Position numbers and translations under genes: made by a program. The notes beneath the pieces were generated by a model. The model made no database searches and was not told the origin of the DNA. It worked only from the letters and a program-made list of their open reading frames with translations. Below are positions 11,580 through 20,987 of a stretch of DNA of 64,000 nucleotides, piece after piece. Each line of letters opens with the position of its first letter. Position 1 is the stretch's first letter. This DNA is from Brucepastera parasyntrophica (GTDB lineage Bacteria; Spirochaetota; Spirochaetia; Treponematales; Treponemataceae). The DNA is taken from contig NZ_CP084606.1 in the NCBI RefSeq assembly GCF_022376835.1, positions 2,102,501 to 2,166,500 on the forward strand, in the 5' to 3' direction.

Positions 11580-11729
11580 ATGGGTTTTACTGAATTTAAG
11601 ACTAGAATGAGCACCGATGACGCTTTTGCAGCAAAATTTGATGAAATAGGAACGATAGAAGAATATGTGGCACTCGCAAAAAAAGAAGGATACACTATAA
11701 CTGTAGAAGAAGTCCAGAAAAATACGTAA
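11580..11729 (+). CDS. Nif11-domain small protein (leader-peptide-like)
   Basis: 49 residues with a strong ribosome site (gaggagg at 11567-11573). The chain FTEFKTRMSTDDAFAAKF, then EEYVALAKKEGYTITVEE, matches the Nif11 fold (first helix, x-Asp-x-x-hydrophobic, Lys-x-x-Gly-Tyr/Phe-x-hydrophobic). Nif11 domains are usually leader peptides of ribosomally made, modified peptides, followed by a Gly-Gly site and a core. Here the protein stops right after the domain, with no core and no maturation or export gene nearby. It could be a leader remnant or a stand-alone Nif11 regulator. A strong hairpin follows it. Confidence 0.8.
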   Translation: MGFTEFKTRMSTDDAFAAKFDEIGTIEEYVALAKKEGYTITVEEVQKNT

Positions 11730-11753
11730 TTATAAAGATACCAACGGAACCTG

Positions 11754-11801
11754 ATCCGGAAACTATATACCTGTCTGAGAGGCCGGACATAGTTTTCGGA
11801 T
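11754..11801 (+). repeat. Hairpin after the Nif11-like gene
   Basis: Arms ATCCGGAAACTAT (11754-11766) and ATAGTTTTCGGAT (11789-11801) pair over 13 positions with a single G-T. A smaller TGTC/GACA pair is inside the loop. No T-run follows directly, so this is either a 3' stabilising hairpin or a weak terminator. The remaining bases to 12038 hold no visible gene; TTGACC at 11992 and TAGTAT near 12012 could promote grpE. Confidence 0.6.
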
Positions 11802-12038
11802 ATCTTTCGGCAATAACTGCAATAGTATTATAATGCCCGCCGTATTTTTACCGGCAGACCGTGCATATATAATTTTTTAGTTACCCGGCTAATTATTTTT
11901 AGTATATTATAAAAGGATACACCAAAATTACTCTAATGGTACTTTTGTGTTACTGGAACAACATTTGAAGTGCTTTTTATAGTGAGAAAATATTGACCGC
12001 TTTGCTTTCATATTAGTATCTTTTTTTTGAGGAATAAA

Positions 12039-12647
12039 ATGAAAAAACATGAAGAAAAGGAAGAAATTTCCGGACCCGACTACGAAAAAAAGCTGTCCGA
12101 GCCCGATACTGAAGCAGTTGTCGAGCAGGCCGCAGGCAAGCCGGGGGAAAAAGAAACGGCGGCCGAAGGGACTGATTCTCCGGAAAATCTTGAAAAAAAA
12201 TGCGCGGAATTGCAGGATCTGTATCTCCGGAAAGTCGCTGACTTTGATAATTACCGCAAGCGCATGATCAAGGAAAAGCAGGACGCCATAGATTATGCAA
12301 ACACAAACCTGCTTGTAGACCTGATCCAGGTTCTTGATGATTTTGACAGGGCTATTGAAGCCGGAGCTTCTCCTGATACCGGATCGTTATCCGCCTTTGT
12401 GGATGGAGTTATCATGATCCGCAAGCAGATGGCTTCAATGCTTGAAAATAAATACGGGCTGGTTTATTACCCCACCGTCGGAGAAGTGTTTGACCCGAAT
12501 ATTCAGGAAGCTATAGGTTCGGTTACCGCTCCCGAAGTTAAGGAACCCACTGTCGCCGAGGAATATGTGAAAGGGTATAAGCTGAAGGGAAGGGTTATCC
12601 GGCTCGCCAAAGTTATGGTTGCAATGCCAGAACAGCCGGATAAATAA
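12039..12647 (+). CDS. grpE: Nucleotide exchange factor GrpE
   Basis: About 202 residues. It releases ADP from DnaK. There is an acidic, Lys/Glu-rich N-terminus and a long coiled coil (about residues 60-110: CAELQDLYLRKVADFDNYRK), then the beta domain with the family ending YEEFKLKGRVIRLAKVMV-like segment (here VKGYKLKGRVIRLAKVMVA). I prefer the ATG at 12039, placed after gagga, to a TTG at 12027. It heads the grpE-dnaK-dnaJ cluster. No hrcA gene and no CIRCE element are seen upstream, so heat-shock control must differ from the HrcA type. Confidence 0.95.
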   Translation: MKKHEEKEEISGPDYEKKLSEPDTEAVVEQAAGKPGEKETAAEGTDSPENLEKKCAELQDLYLRKVADFDNYRKRMIKEKQDAIDYANTNLLVDLIQVLDDFDRAIEAGASPDTGSLSAFVDGVIMIRKQMASMLENKYGLVYYPTVGEVFDPNIQEAIGSVTAPEVKEPTVAEEYVKGYKLKGRVIRLAKVMVAMPEQPDK

Positions 12648-12778
12648 GCCTCCGGTATTCCGGACGGACGCATAATTATAGTATGTAAAAGCGGAAAAAA
12701 GCAGTATCTTATATGTAAGGAACAAAAAAGAATTAAATAAGATAATTAACTTTTTGAGCATAAAGGAGAATATATAGT

Positions 12779-14710
12779 ATGGGAAAAATTATTGGAATTG
12801 ACTTGGGAACAACCAACTCTTGTGTCGCTGTTATGGAAGGCGGCGAACCCGTTGTTATTCCGAATTCGGAAGGCGGCCGGACTACCCCCTCAATTGTAGG
12901 TTTTACGGCAAAAGGCGAACGAGTGGTAGGCCAGCCGGCTAAAAACCAGATGATCACCAATCCGGAAAACACAATATATTCCATCAAACGGTTTATTGGA
13001 CACCGGTACAGTGAACTGTCCGGCGAAGCAAAGCTTGTTCCATATAAAGTTGTTGCACAGGGAGATGAGTGCCGCATAGATGTTAACGGAAAACTGTATT
13101 CTCCTCAGGAAATAAGCGCCTTTATCCTTCAGAAGATGAAAAAAACCGCTGAAGATTATCTCGGCGAACCGGTAACGGAAGCTGTTATTACGGTTCCCGC
13201 TTATTTCAATGACGCCCAGCGTCAGGCCACTAAAGACGCCGGTAAAATCGCCGGGCTTGATGTAAAACGCATAATCAATGAACCGACAGCCGCGTCTCTC
13301 GCTTTCGGGTTCAATAAGGATTCGAAAAAAGAGAAAACGATTGCCGTATATGACCTCGGCGGCGGAACTTTTGATATTTCCATTCTTGAACTCGGCGACG
13401 GGGTTTTTGAAGTCAAATCAACCAATGGCGATACCCGTCTTGGAGGTGATGACTTTGACCGCCGCATAATGAACTGGCTGGTTGATGAATTCAAGGCCGA
13501 TACCGGTATCGATTTGTCTCAGGACCGTATGGCCCTGCAGCGTCTCCGGGAAGCGGCTGAAAAGGCAAAAATCGAGCTTTCAAACGTCACCAATACGGAA
13601 ATCAATCTGCCCTTTATTACAGCCGACGCAAACGGCCCGAAGCATTTGCAGAAGAGCCTGTCCCGCGCGAAATTTGAGCAGATGACCGATGATCTTTTTG
13701 AAAGGACAAAGGACCCCTGTAAAAAGGCTATCAAGGATGCCGGCGTTTCTGTAGATAAGATTGACGATGTTCTTCTTGTCGGCGGTTCGACCCGCATGCC
13801 GAAAATCATGCAGATTGTAAAGGAACTTTTCGGCAAGGAAGGCTCAAAAGGCGTCAATCCTGATGAAGCGGTCGCCATCGGCGCGGCCATTCAGGGCGGT
13901 ATTCTCGGCGGAGATGTAAAAGATGTCCTGCTTCTTGATGTTACTCCGCTTTCACTTGGTATTGAAACAATGGGCGGTGTGTTTACCCGTCTGATTAACC
14001 GGAATACAACCATTCCGACCCGCAAGAGCCAGGTTTTTTCAACTGCGGCGGACGGACAGACCGCTGTTTCCGTGCATGTTCTGCAGGGTGAGCGCGAAAT
14101 GGCCAGTCAGAACAGAACCCTTGGGAAATTCGATCTTATCGGTATACCTCCGGCGCCCCGCGGGGTTCCGCAGATCGAGGTAACCTTCGATATCGACGCC
14201 AACGGTATAGTCCATGTTTCCGCAAAAGACCTGGGCACCGGAAAGGAACAGCATATCCGCATTGAAAGCTCAAGCGGATTGAGCGAGAATGAAATTGACC
14301 GGATGGTAAAGGAAGCGGAAGCAAATGCCGCCGCTGATAAAGCTGAAAGGGAAAAGGTCGAAACCCGCAATGAAGCTGATTCCATGGTTTATCAGACCGA
14401 AAAAACTCTCAAGGAAATGGGCGATAAGGTAAATGCCGCCGATAAGCAGGCTATAGAAGAGGCGGTCGCCGCCCTTAAAACCGAAATTGAAGGCGGTGAT
14501 ACCGAAGCCATTAAGACAAAAACCGAGGCCCTCAAACAGGCAACCTACAAGATTGCCGAGGAAATGTACAAGCATACTGAAGGCGCGAATCCTGACATGG
14601 GCGGAGCCGCCCAGCAGGAGCCCGAAGAGGCCGCCCCGGAACCAGGACCCGACAAGGGTTCTGCCGACGATGTGGACTATGAAGTAGTCCGCGACGACGA
14701 TAAGCAGTAA
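12779..14710 (+). CDS. dnaK: Chaperone Hsp70
   Basis: 643 residues, full length. It has an N-terminal ATPase domain ([46 protein letters not shown]), then the substrate-binding domain from about residue 390 ([17 protein letters not shown]) and a helical lid with an acidic tail rich in Glu, Pro and Asp. Ribosome site: aaggag at 12764-12769. It works with GrpE upstream and DnaJ downstream in protein folding. No frameshift is present across its 1.9 kb. Confidence 0.99.
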   Translation: MGKIIGIDLGTTNSCVAVMEGGEPVVIPNSEGGRTTPSIVGFTAKGERVVGQPAKNQMITNPENTIYSIKRFIGHRYSELSGEAKLVPYKVVAQGDECRIDVNGKLYSPQEISAFILQKMKKTAEDYLGEPVTEAVITVPAYFNDAQRQATKDAGKIAGLDVKRIINEPTAASLAFGFNKDSKKEKTIAVYDLGGGTFDISILELGDGVFEVKSTNGDTRLGGDDFDRRIMNWLVDEFKADTGIDLSQDRMALQRLREAAEKAKIELSNVTNTEINLPFITADANGPKHLQKSLSRAKFEQMTDDLFERTKDPCKKAIKDAGVSVDKIDDVLLVGGSTRMPKIMQIVKELFGKEGSKGVNPDEAVAIGAAIQGGILGGDVKDVLLLDVTPLSLGIETMGGVFTRLINRNTTIPTRKSQVFSTAADGQTAVSVHVLQGEREMASQNRTLGKFDLIGIPPAPRGVPQIEVTFDIDANGIVHVSAKDLGTGKEQHIRIESSSGLSENEIDRMVKEAEANAAADKAEREKVETRNEADSMVYQTEKTLKEMGDKVNAADKQAIEEAVAALKTEIEGGDTEAIKTKTEALKQATYKIAEEMYKHTEGANPDMGGAAQQEPEEAAPEPGPDKGSADDVDYEVVRDDDKQ

Positions 14711-14717
14711 GTAAGGC

Positions 14718-14747
14718 GGGAATCCTTGACAGGGATTCCCGTTTTTT
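14718..14747 (+). terminator. Rho-independent terminator between dnaK and dnaJ
   Basis: Arms GGGAATCC (14718-14725) and GGATTCCC (14733-14740) with a 6-base loop, followed by GTTTTTT. It lies only 27 bases before the dnaJ start, so dnaJ would depend on read-through or a promoter inside this gap. Confidence 0.8.
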
Positions 14748-14773
14748 GCAGTATACTTACAGCGGGGTTTTCT

Positions 14774-15898
14774 GTGGCAAAAAAAGATTATTATGAAGTT
14801 CTTGGCGTACAAAAAAGCGCAACAAAAGATGACTTAAAAAAAGCATACCGTAAACTGGCTGTGCAGTATCATCCGGATAAAAACGCCGGAAATAAAGAAG
14901 CTGAAGAGAAATTCAAGGAAGCTTCCGAAGCGTATGAAGTGCTTTCCGATGACCAGAAGCGGCAGATTTATGACCAGTACGGCCACGCCGGGCTTGAAGG
15001 CATGGGCGGCGGGGGTTCCGGTGGTTTTGATCCGAGCCATTTTCAGGGCTTTGAGGATATTTTCGGAGACTTCGGAGGAATTTTTGAAAACCTGTTCGGC
15101 GGCGGTTCTTCCCGCCGGCGTTCTTCTTCCCGTGGAAGGAGTGCAACTCAGGGAGCAAGCCTCCGGTACGACCTCCAGATATCCTTCCAGGAAGCCGTCT
15201 ATGGGACCAAGGCTGAAATCCAGTATCACCGGAATGAAACCTGTACTACCTGTAAGGGTACCGGCGGAACCGGGAGAAAAACCTGTACCACCTGCCAGGG
15301 GACCGGTCAGGTCCGCCAGAGTTCAGGGTTCTTTTCCATTGCTTCACCCTGTCCTGTCTGTCATGGTGAAGGGTCTATAATAGAAAACCCGTGCAAAGAC
15401 TGCGGCGGCTCCGGCGTACAGACAAAACGCCAGAAAATTATTGTTACAATTCCGCCCGGGGTGGAAGACGGTAAAAAGATCAATATTCCCCGTCAGGGCG
15501 ACGCCGGTCCAAACGGCGGCCCCTACGGCGATCTGTATGTTTTTATCCGCGTAAAACCGCATCCCTACTTCGAGCGTTCGGGACAGGATTTGTATGTCGC
15601 TATCCCCATTTCAATAACGCAGGCTGCTCTCGGCGCAGAGATAGTGATTTCATCCCTTGATAAAAAACAGCTTCGCCTGAAAGTCCCGTCCGGGACACAG
15701 AACGGCAAGCTTCTGCGGATCAGGGACGAAGGAGTGCCGGCGCCTTCCGGCAAAAAAGGTGATTTGTATATTAAAATCATTGTGCAGGTTCCGGCAAAGC
15801 TGTCTCCGAAGGCAAAAACCCTGCTTGAGGAAGTTTCCAAAATTCAGGGTGAAAATACCGAACCGACACCTGTTCCCTTTGCTGATAAGCAGCACTGA
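14774..15898 (+). CDS. dnaJ: Chaperone DnaJ
   Basis: About 374 residues, starting at a GTG (14774) that gives the usual [11 protein letters not shown]. The J domain carries HPDKN. A Gly/Phe-rich linker follows ([16 protein letters not shown]), then four zinc motifs [24 protein letters not shown] and CKDCGGSG, and the two beta C-terminal domains. It stimulates DnaK ATPase and delivers substrates. Translation from an earlier in-frame ATG at 14726 would add residues encoded by the terminator and is not likely. Confidence 0.97.
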   Translation: MAKKDYYEVLGVQKSATKDDLKKAYRKLAVQYHPDKNAGNKEAEEKFKEASEAYEVLSDDQKRQIYDQYGHAGLEGMGGGGSGGFDPSHFQGFEDIFGDFGGIFENLFGGGSSRRRSSSRGRSATQGASLRYDLQISFQEAVYGTKAEIQYHRNETCTTCKGTGGTGRKTCTTCQGTGQVRQSSGFFSIASPCPVCHGEGSIIENPCKDCGGSGVQTKRQKIIVTIPPGVEDGKKINIPRQGDAGPNGGPYGDLYVFIRVKPHPYFERSGQDLYVAIPISITQAALGAEIVISSLDKKQLRLKVPSGTQNGKLLRIRDEGVPAPSGKKGDLYIKIIVQVPAKLSPKAKTLLEEVSKIQGENTEPTPVPFADKQH

Positions 15899-15914
15899 GC
15901 TGAAAAATATCAAT

Positions 15915-15950
15915 AAAACAGGAATTGCCCGGCAATTCCTGTTTTTTTTT
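15915..15950 (+). terminator. Terminator after dnaJ
   Basis: Perfect arms ACAGGAATTGCC (15918-15929) and GGCAATTCCTGT (15931-15942) followed by a run of T. This is the strongest terminator in the window. Confidence 0.93.
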
Positions 15951-16038
15951 GTTCTCAAATAATTGAAGCTGTGTTACAATAACTATATTGGTTTTAAAAT
16001 TGACCATATAATCTCTTCACACTAAGAGGTATTTCAAG

Positions 16039-17421
16039 ATGATTCGGACCCGGAAACGGCTCGCTAAACTTGTTATTGATATATTTGTCGGATTAATTTT
16101 TACCTTTTTCATGTTTATTATTATTCCGGATTTCCCTTTCAGCGGACACTTTATTGCGGCAGCCATTGTTTTCTTTGTTGCGACGGCGGGCGCCTCTCTG
16201 CTCGTAAGCGCTGTCTGGTCGCGCATGGAGTATAAATGTTTCCATATTGACGCCAACAGACTGTTTGTCCGGTTTATTGACCGGCTCAGGTTTTCCTTTA
16301 CCCTGGAAGATTTAATAGATTCGATACAGGGCGTACTGGAATATGAGGCCGACTGTTCGGTATTATATGTTAACTCGGAAAATTCCTACGTAATTTATAA
16401 CAGTCCCGGCAGGGTAGTTACCGATCCCAAAACCCTGGAAACACTCAACCTCAATTTTAATCACCGCTGGCCGGAGGGTTTTTATCTTATAGATGAAAAT
16501 ATGGGCCTCGTTTCCGAATTTAAAAACGCCCGCGGTTTTTTTCTTGTATATGAAAAACAGCATTTTTTCGTAATGTGCCGTTATATGGAAGTTTTTGAAG
16601 AAAGTCTTTTTACCAATATGGTATATGAATTCGGCAATTTCCTGAAACGTTCCCGGACAATCGCCGAACTGACGGCCATTTCCGAGCTTTCAAAAGAATG
16701 GAATATGATCGCGCAGACCCAGCTTTCCTTCCTTCCAAAGGATACGTCAGGAATAGCGGGTATAGATATATCCGCATATTTCCGTCCCCTTGTTAATGTT
16801 TCCGGGGACTTCTATGATGTTATTCCGCTCGATGAAAACAGAACCTTTTTCCTGCTTGGAGACGTTTCCGGCAAGGGTCTCGCTTCTGCCCTTGTTATGG
16901 GTGTTATCATGAATACCGTTAAGGTTATTGAAAACAAGGAAGACCTTCCCGGCGTTGTCAGGGCGGTTGATACCGCGATCAAGTCCATGCATTTGCAGGA
17001 TAAATACGCGGTTCTTTTTATCGGTATTGTCGATACCAAGAAGATGACCATCAGATATGTTAATGCTTCAATGGCTGATCCCCTGATTCTGAGCAAGTCT
17101 CCGCAGGGATATAAAATCAAGTCACTGCCTTCAACCTGCAGTCTGGTTGGTATTCTTGAACTTGGGGATATAGATGAAGAAGAAGCAAACCTGTACCGGG
17201 GCGATGTTATTTTAATGGCTTCGGACGGTATTTCGGAAGTTATGGATGAATCCGGCGTAGAGCTGGGTGATACGGAATTGTATTTGAATACGCTGCGGAA
17301 CAGCGCACCGAAAAAGGCCCAGCCCTTTTTGGATGATTTGATTGATCTGGTATTTTCATACAACGGTGATAAAAAACTGCGCGACGATATTACTGTGCTC
17401 GTTGCAAAAATTGAGGAGTAA
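16039..17421 (+). CDS. Membrane-bound SpoIIE/PP2C-type serine phosphatase
   Basis: 460 residues. There are two membrane helices at residues about 12-60, a middle GAF-like sensor region, and a C-terminal SpoIIE phosphatase domain from about residue 240: VSGDFYDVIPLDEN, LLGDVSGKGLASALVMG, ILMASDGISEVMDE and the final RDDITVLVAKI. The metal-binding Asp residues are present. Such proteins dephosphorylate STAS anti-anti-sigma proteins in partner-switching pathways. It is three bases from the next phosphatase gene, and a STAS gene lies downstream, so these genes form one signalling operon. Confidence 0.92.
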   Translation: MIRTRKRLAKLVIDIFVGLIFTFFMFIIIPDFPFSGHFIAAAIVFFVATAGASLLVSAVWSRMEYKCFHIDANRLFVRFIDRLRFSFTLEDLIDSIQGVLEYEADCSVLYVNSENSYVIYNSPGRVVTDPKTLETLNLNFNHRWPEGFYLIDENMGLVSEFKNARGFFLVYEKQHFFVMCRYMEVFEESLFTNMVYEFGNFLKRSRTIAELTAISELSKEWNMIAQTQLSFLPKDTSGIAGIDISAYFRPLVNVSGDFYDVIPLDENRTFFLLGDVSGKGLASALVMGVIMNTVKVIENKEDLPGVVRAVDTAIKSMHLQDKYAVLFIGIVDTKKMTIRYVNASMADPLILSKSPQGYKIKSLPSTCSLVGILELGDIDEEEANLYRGDVILMASDGISEVMDESGVELGDTELYLNTLRNSAPKKAQPFLDDLIDLVFSYNGDKKLRDDITVLVAKIEE

Positions 17422-17423
17422 CT

Positions 17424-19556
17424 ATGAGTCTGCTCTTTTTTAATTATATTTTCGCTATTGCGCTCTTCTTCTTTTCCTATTATCTGGATTCTGTTTCAGA
17501 ACGAAATAATGGAATGTTTACCCTGATAACAATGCTCTCCGCATTTGTTTCCCTGTTTGCCGGGCTTTCGGTGCATTTGCTGTATCTGGGAAATACAACC
17601 ATCAGTCCGCTTCTTTTCCGTCTCGCGCTGATTTGTCTGGCCGGCGTTTTTGTAACGCTTTTCAGTTTTACCGTTTCAGTCCCATATAATACGCGCCCTA
17701 CCGTTCTGACCATTTTGAACTGGATTCTGATTCTTTTCTGTGTATATCTTGTTTTTGTTTCCGTCAGGGGCCTTGAACTTTCACCGGAAGGCAGCATAAT
17801 CATTCATTCAAGGGATTTCTTCGGCCTTATGGACGGATTCCTCCTGTATGCATTGATATATCTTGTAGGCTATCCCGCGCTGACCCTTGTTACCCTGATT
17901 ATCCGCGCGATAGCAATCAGAAGCCGGATCTACAGGCAGCGGCTTATTTTTCTGGCAGTTTCAGTTATTGCCGGGGTCGCCTCTTCCTATGTTCTGTACT
18001 GGCTTTCCACTCAGTTTACCTGGGCTTTCCCCCTTATTCCCTTCGGACTGGCCGTATTGCTGATTGCCGTATACCGGTCTGTTTCAATAACAACCCTGAT
18101 AGACCGGTCGCAGTTCGCGACATCCCTGGTCAATTTTATTGTTCTGGGCGTTATGTCCAGCCTCCTTGCCGCCATTCTTGTCAGTCTGGCAATCAATTAT
18201 ATTCCGAACGCTGTTGTCGTTTTCTTCCTGCTGGTATTCATAGTGGTTATGATACTGTTGCTGCGGGACCAGGTCGGCAAGGTCCTCAGCAGGTTTGTCC
18301 GCGCGGGGAGCGAATACGAGCGGGAACTTGAAGAAGCTCTGGAAAAACTCGATTTTACCCTGAGCCGCGAAAAAATAATTGACTCGGTTGTTTCAACCAT
18401 AAAGCATTATGTTGACAGTTCAAGCGTTGAAATTTTTGTTTCGGATGACAGCAATAATCTCGTAAGCGCGTATACCGAGTCGGGAGAAAAAAAATCATTC
18501 CCTTCCGCCGGAAACAAGGCCCTGAATTTCCTGCTCAGTAAAAATGAATCCATTGTGCTTAAGACGCAGGCCATTACAAGTCATGTGTATGCGGAAGTAA
18601 AACCCGATTTGCTGCAGCTTTTTGATATGAGCAACGCCGACGCGTTTATGATGCTCCGTGAAGGACACCATGTTGTCGGAATGATTATGTTCGGTCCGAA
18701 AAAACGGGGGTCGGATTATACCGATTATGACTATACTATTCTTTCAAAACTGTATTCGAACTTCTTCCTTGTTATGTACTATCTGAAGAATATCGCGAAA
18801 GAATCCATTGTTCTCACGATTGACCGCGAAATAGAGTATTCCGCGCAGGTTATTACCGGTATTCAGGACAATATTGACCGGATCCAGCACCCGAAGGTTG
18901 ACGCCGATTTTATTACCAGGGCCGCCCGTCAGATCGGGGGGGATTTTATCGACTTTATCAAGCTGACCGATGAAAAATACCTGTATGTAATGGGCGACGT
19001 TTCCGGAAAGGGTTTGAACGCTTCAATGTCAATGGTTATCCTCAAAGCCCTGCTCCGGACCATGCTCGCGGAAACAACCGATTTCAAGCAGCTTGTTATC
19101 AAGGTTAACGCGTTTGTCCGCAACAACCTGCCCAAGGGAACTTATTTTGCCGGAGTTTTCGGACTCATGGATTTCAGTGAAAATACCATGTATTATATTA
19201 ACTGCGGCGTTCCGGTCATGTTCCTGTATACCGCCTCCTATAATAACGCGATAGAAATTCAGGGCGACGGAAAAATTCTGGGATTTGTTAAGGATATAGG
19301 AAAGTATCTGAAGGTAAAGAAAATTGCCCTGAATCCCGAAGATATCATCCTGATGACTACGGATGGACTGATAGAAGCAACCAACCTCCGGGGCGAGCCG
19401 TATGGAAAAGACAGGATCCAGAGGCTGCTTCTCGATAACAGGGGTTATCCGGCAAGCCGTATCGCCAAATTCCAGTGTGACGCCCTGGTCGAATTCGTAT
19501 CCAGGGAACTTGAAGATGATATTACCGTTCTGGTAATAAAATATTTGAGTAAATAA
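17424..19556 (+). CDS. Polytopic membrane SpoIIE phosphatase with GAF-like domain
   Basis: 710 residues. The first 290 residues hold about eight to nine membrane helices (7TM-like sensor). A short coiled linker follows (ERELEEALEKLDF), then a GAF-like domain (about 310-450) and a SpoIIE phosphatase domain: IGGDFIDFIKLTDEKY, MGDVSGKGLNASMSMV, MTTDGLIEATN and DDITVLVIKYL. The ligand sensed is unknown. Having two phosphatases of different topology before one STAS gene suggests two input signals converging on the same switch. Confidence 0.9.
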   Translation: MSLLFFNYIFAIALFFFSYYLDSVSERNNGMFTLITMLSAFVSLFAGLSVHLLYLGNTTISPLLFRLALICLAGVFVTLFSFTVSVPYNTRPTVLTILNWILILFCVYLVFVSVRGLELSPEGSIIIHSRDFFGLMDGFLLYALIYLVGYPALTLVTLIIRAIAIRSRIYRQRLIFLAVSVIAGVASSYVLYWLSTQFTWAFPLIPFGLAVLLIAVYRSVSITTLIDRSQFATSLVNFIVLGVMSSLLAAILVSLAINYIPNAVVVFFLLVFIVVMILLLRDQVGKVLSRFVRAGSEYERELEEALEKLDFTLSREKIIDSVVSTIKHYVDSSSVEIFVSDDSNNLVSAYTESGEKKSFPSAGNKALNFLLSKNESIVLKTQAITSHVYAEVKPDLLQLFDMSNADAFMMLREGHHVVGMIMFGPKKRGSDYTDYDYTILSKLYSNFFLVMYYLKNIAKESIVLTIDREIEYSAQVITGIQDNIDRIQHPKVDADFITRAARQIGGDFIDFIKLTDEKYLYVMGDVSGKGLNASMSMVILKALLRTMLAETTDFKQLVIKVNAFVRNNLPKGTYFAGVFGLMDFSENTMYYINCGVPVMFLYTASYNNAIEIQGDGKILGFVKDIGKYLKVKKIALNPEDIILMTTDGLIEATNLRGEPYGKDRIQRLLLDNRGYPASRIAKFQCDALVEFVSRELEDDITVLVIKYLSK

Positions 19557-19568
19557 GGGAGCCTTTGT

Positions 19569-19895
19569 ATGGAGAATCTGACAATAATTGAGAAAAGCGG
19601 CCCTAATTATATATTGCTTGAAGTTCACGGAAGAATAAATTCCTATACCTCGGCAGATCTTGAAAAAAGAATGTATGAGGCGATCAAGGAAACAAATCTG
19701 GTTCTTGATCTGTCCCAGGTTACGAATATTTCCTCCTCCGGCATCGGAATTATTATCGCGGCATATAATGACAGCGAGGATTTCAAGCATAAACTGTTTA
19801 TCATGAAGCCTTCGGAAGCTGTGCGCCTTGCCCTTGAATCGACCGGCTTCAGTGAGCTGTTTACCGTAATTTATTCACTTACGGAAGTTATTTAG
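19569..19895 (+). CDS. STAS-domain anti-anti-sigma factor
   Basis: 108 residues, a single STAS domain. The phosphorylatable serine loop is LSQVTNISSSGIGIIIAA. When dephosphorylated by a SpoIIE phosphatase it should bind the switch kinase encoded next door. Ribosome site: ggga then GTATGG. It is twelve bases after the upstream phosphatase gene. Confidence 0.93.
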   Translation: MENLTIIEKSGPNYILLEVHGRINSYTSADLEKRMYEAIKETNLVLDLSQVTNISSSGIGIIIAAYNDSEDFKHKLFIMKPSEAVRLALESTGFSELFTVIYSLTEVI

Positions 19896-19899
19896 TTTT

Positions 19900-20313
19900 T
19901 TGCGCGTTCAGAGTAACACCTGTTCGTTTTTCCTGAATAAGGACGCTTCCTCTCTGATTCTGCTGGAGCGGAAAATACTGTCCTGTGAGTTTCTGACTTC
20001 TGATGAAAGGACACGGTGCCTGCTAATAGCAAGCGAGTATGTTGATAATATCATATCATACAGTAAACGGAAGTTATTTTTATCAGAGAAAATAAGGGTT
20101 TCCCTGAAGAAAATCCCGCCGGTAAAGATTACTATCGCATATGCGACATCAAATTTTGATGAACTGGTGCGTGCTGACAAAAGAACGGGAATGTATTATG
20201 ATATGGTTTCAGGACATTACCGGGGCATGGGACTGCAAATGTGCAATAATCTTTCGTCACGGATCCTGTATAAGAGCGGCATTATCAAAAGCCGTATAGC
20301 AGTTTTTCTTTAA
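19900..20313 (+). CDS. RsbW-like switch kinase (HATPase)
   Basis: 137 residues, probably from a TTG at 19900, four bases after the STAS stop. The GHKL-type ATPase fold is suggested by IASEYVDNIISYSKRK (N box with Glu and Asp-Asn), NFDELVRADKRTG, and GHYRGMGLQMCNNLS (Gly-rich lid and G2 box). It would phosphorylate the STAS protein and hold an output partner, which in other bacteria is a sigma factor. No sigma factor gene is in the window, so the target is elsewhere. Confidence 0.75.
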   Translation: MRVQSNTCSFFLNKDASSLILLERKILSCEFLTSDERTRCLLIASEYVDNIISYSKRKLFLSEKIRVSLKKIPPVKITIAYATSNFDELVRADKRTGMYYDMVSGHYRGMGLQMCNNLSSRILYKSGIIKSRIAVFL

Positions 20314-20318
20314 TAATT

Positions 20319-20987
20319 ATGCAGTGTGATTCTATTGCTTTTTTTGATGTTGATCATACCATAAGCAGGAGGGCGACCGCCCTTGCTTTTGCGCTTATTT
20401 GTATGAAACGTCATTATATTAAATGGTGGTATTTTCTCCTTGTGCCGTTTCTGTATATTTTTTACCGGCTTTTCAGTTTCAAGATTGAAAATCTGTATAG
20501 TTTTGCCCTTCCCTTTTTACGCGGTAAAACAAGGGACGAGATAGAAGATATAGGAAAAGAGGCCTTTGAGTTAAAACTCAAAAACGATTTGTATCCCGGA
20601 GCTTCCCGCGAAATAGAAAAACTCCGGAGCGAGGGGAAGAGGATCGTTCTTGCAACCTCCACGCCTTTTGAAGCCGTATATCCGCTTGCGCAGTATTACG
20701 GAATATCTTCCGAGGATATTATAGCAACGCAGTTTTCATATGTAAACGATGTTTTTACCGGACGTCTTGCCGGAGCGCCGGTATTTTCCCGGATAAAAAG
20801 GGATATTATCAATACGTTTGCCCAGCGCGGAAAAATAGATTTGCAGTTTTGCTCTTTTTATACTGACAGTATTCATGATCTTCCGCTGCTGGAAATTGTC
20901 GGCGATCCGGTTGCAGCTAACCCGGATTGGCGGCTGCGCAGAATAGCCCGCAGGCGGGGCTGGTCAATAAAGGACTTTTCAAAATGA
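20319..20987 (+). CDS. HAD-superfamily hydrolase, subfamily IB
   Basis: 222 residues. Motif I is AFFDVDHTISRRATA, motif II is VLATSTPFEAVYPLA, and the C-terminal Asp pair is in FYTDSIHDLPLLEIVGDPVAANPD. Between motifs I and II there is a hydrophobic stretch (KWWYFLLVPFLYIFYRLF) that may sit at the membrane. This is the phosphoserine-phosphatase-like IB group, whose members act on phosphoserine, glycerol phosphates or lysophospholipids; the substrate cannot be told. It is five bases after the RsbW-like gene and overlaps the next start by ATGA. Confidence 0.85.
   Translation: MQCDSIAFFDVDHTISRRATALAFALICMKRHYIKWWYFLLVPFLYIFYRLFSFKIENLYSFALPFLRGKTRDEIEDIGKEAFELKLKNDLYPGASREIEKLRSEGKRIVLATSTPFEAVYPLAQYYGISSEDIIATQFSYVNDVFTGRLAGAPVFSRIKRDIINTFAQRGKIDLQFCSFYTDSIHDLPLLEIVGDPVAANPDWRLRRIARRRGWSIKDFSK

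Noticed and set aside
11900-12038. CIRCE operator before grpE
   Set aside because: No TTAGCACTC-N9-GAGTGCTAA or close variant is present.
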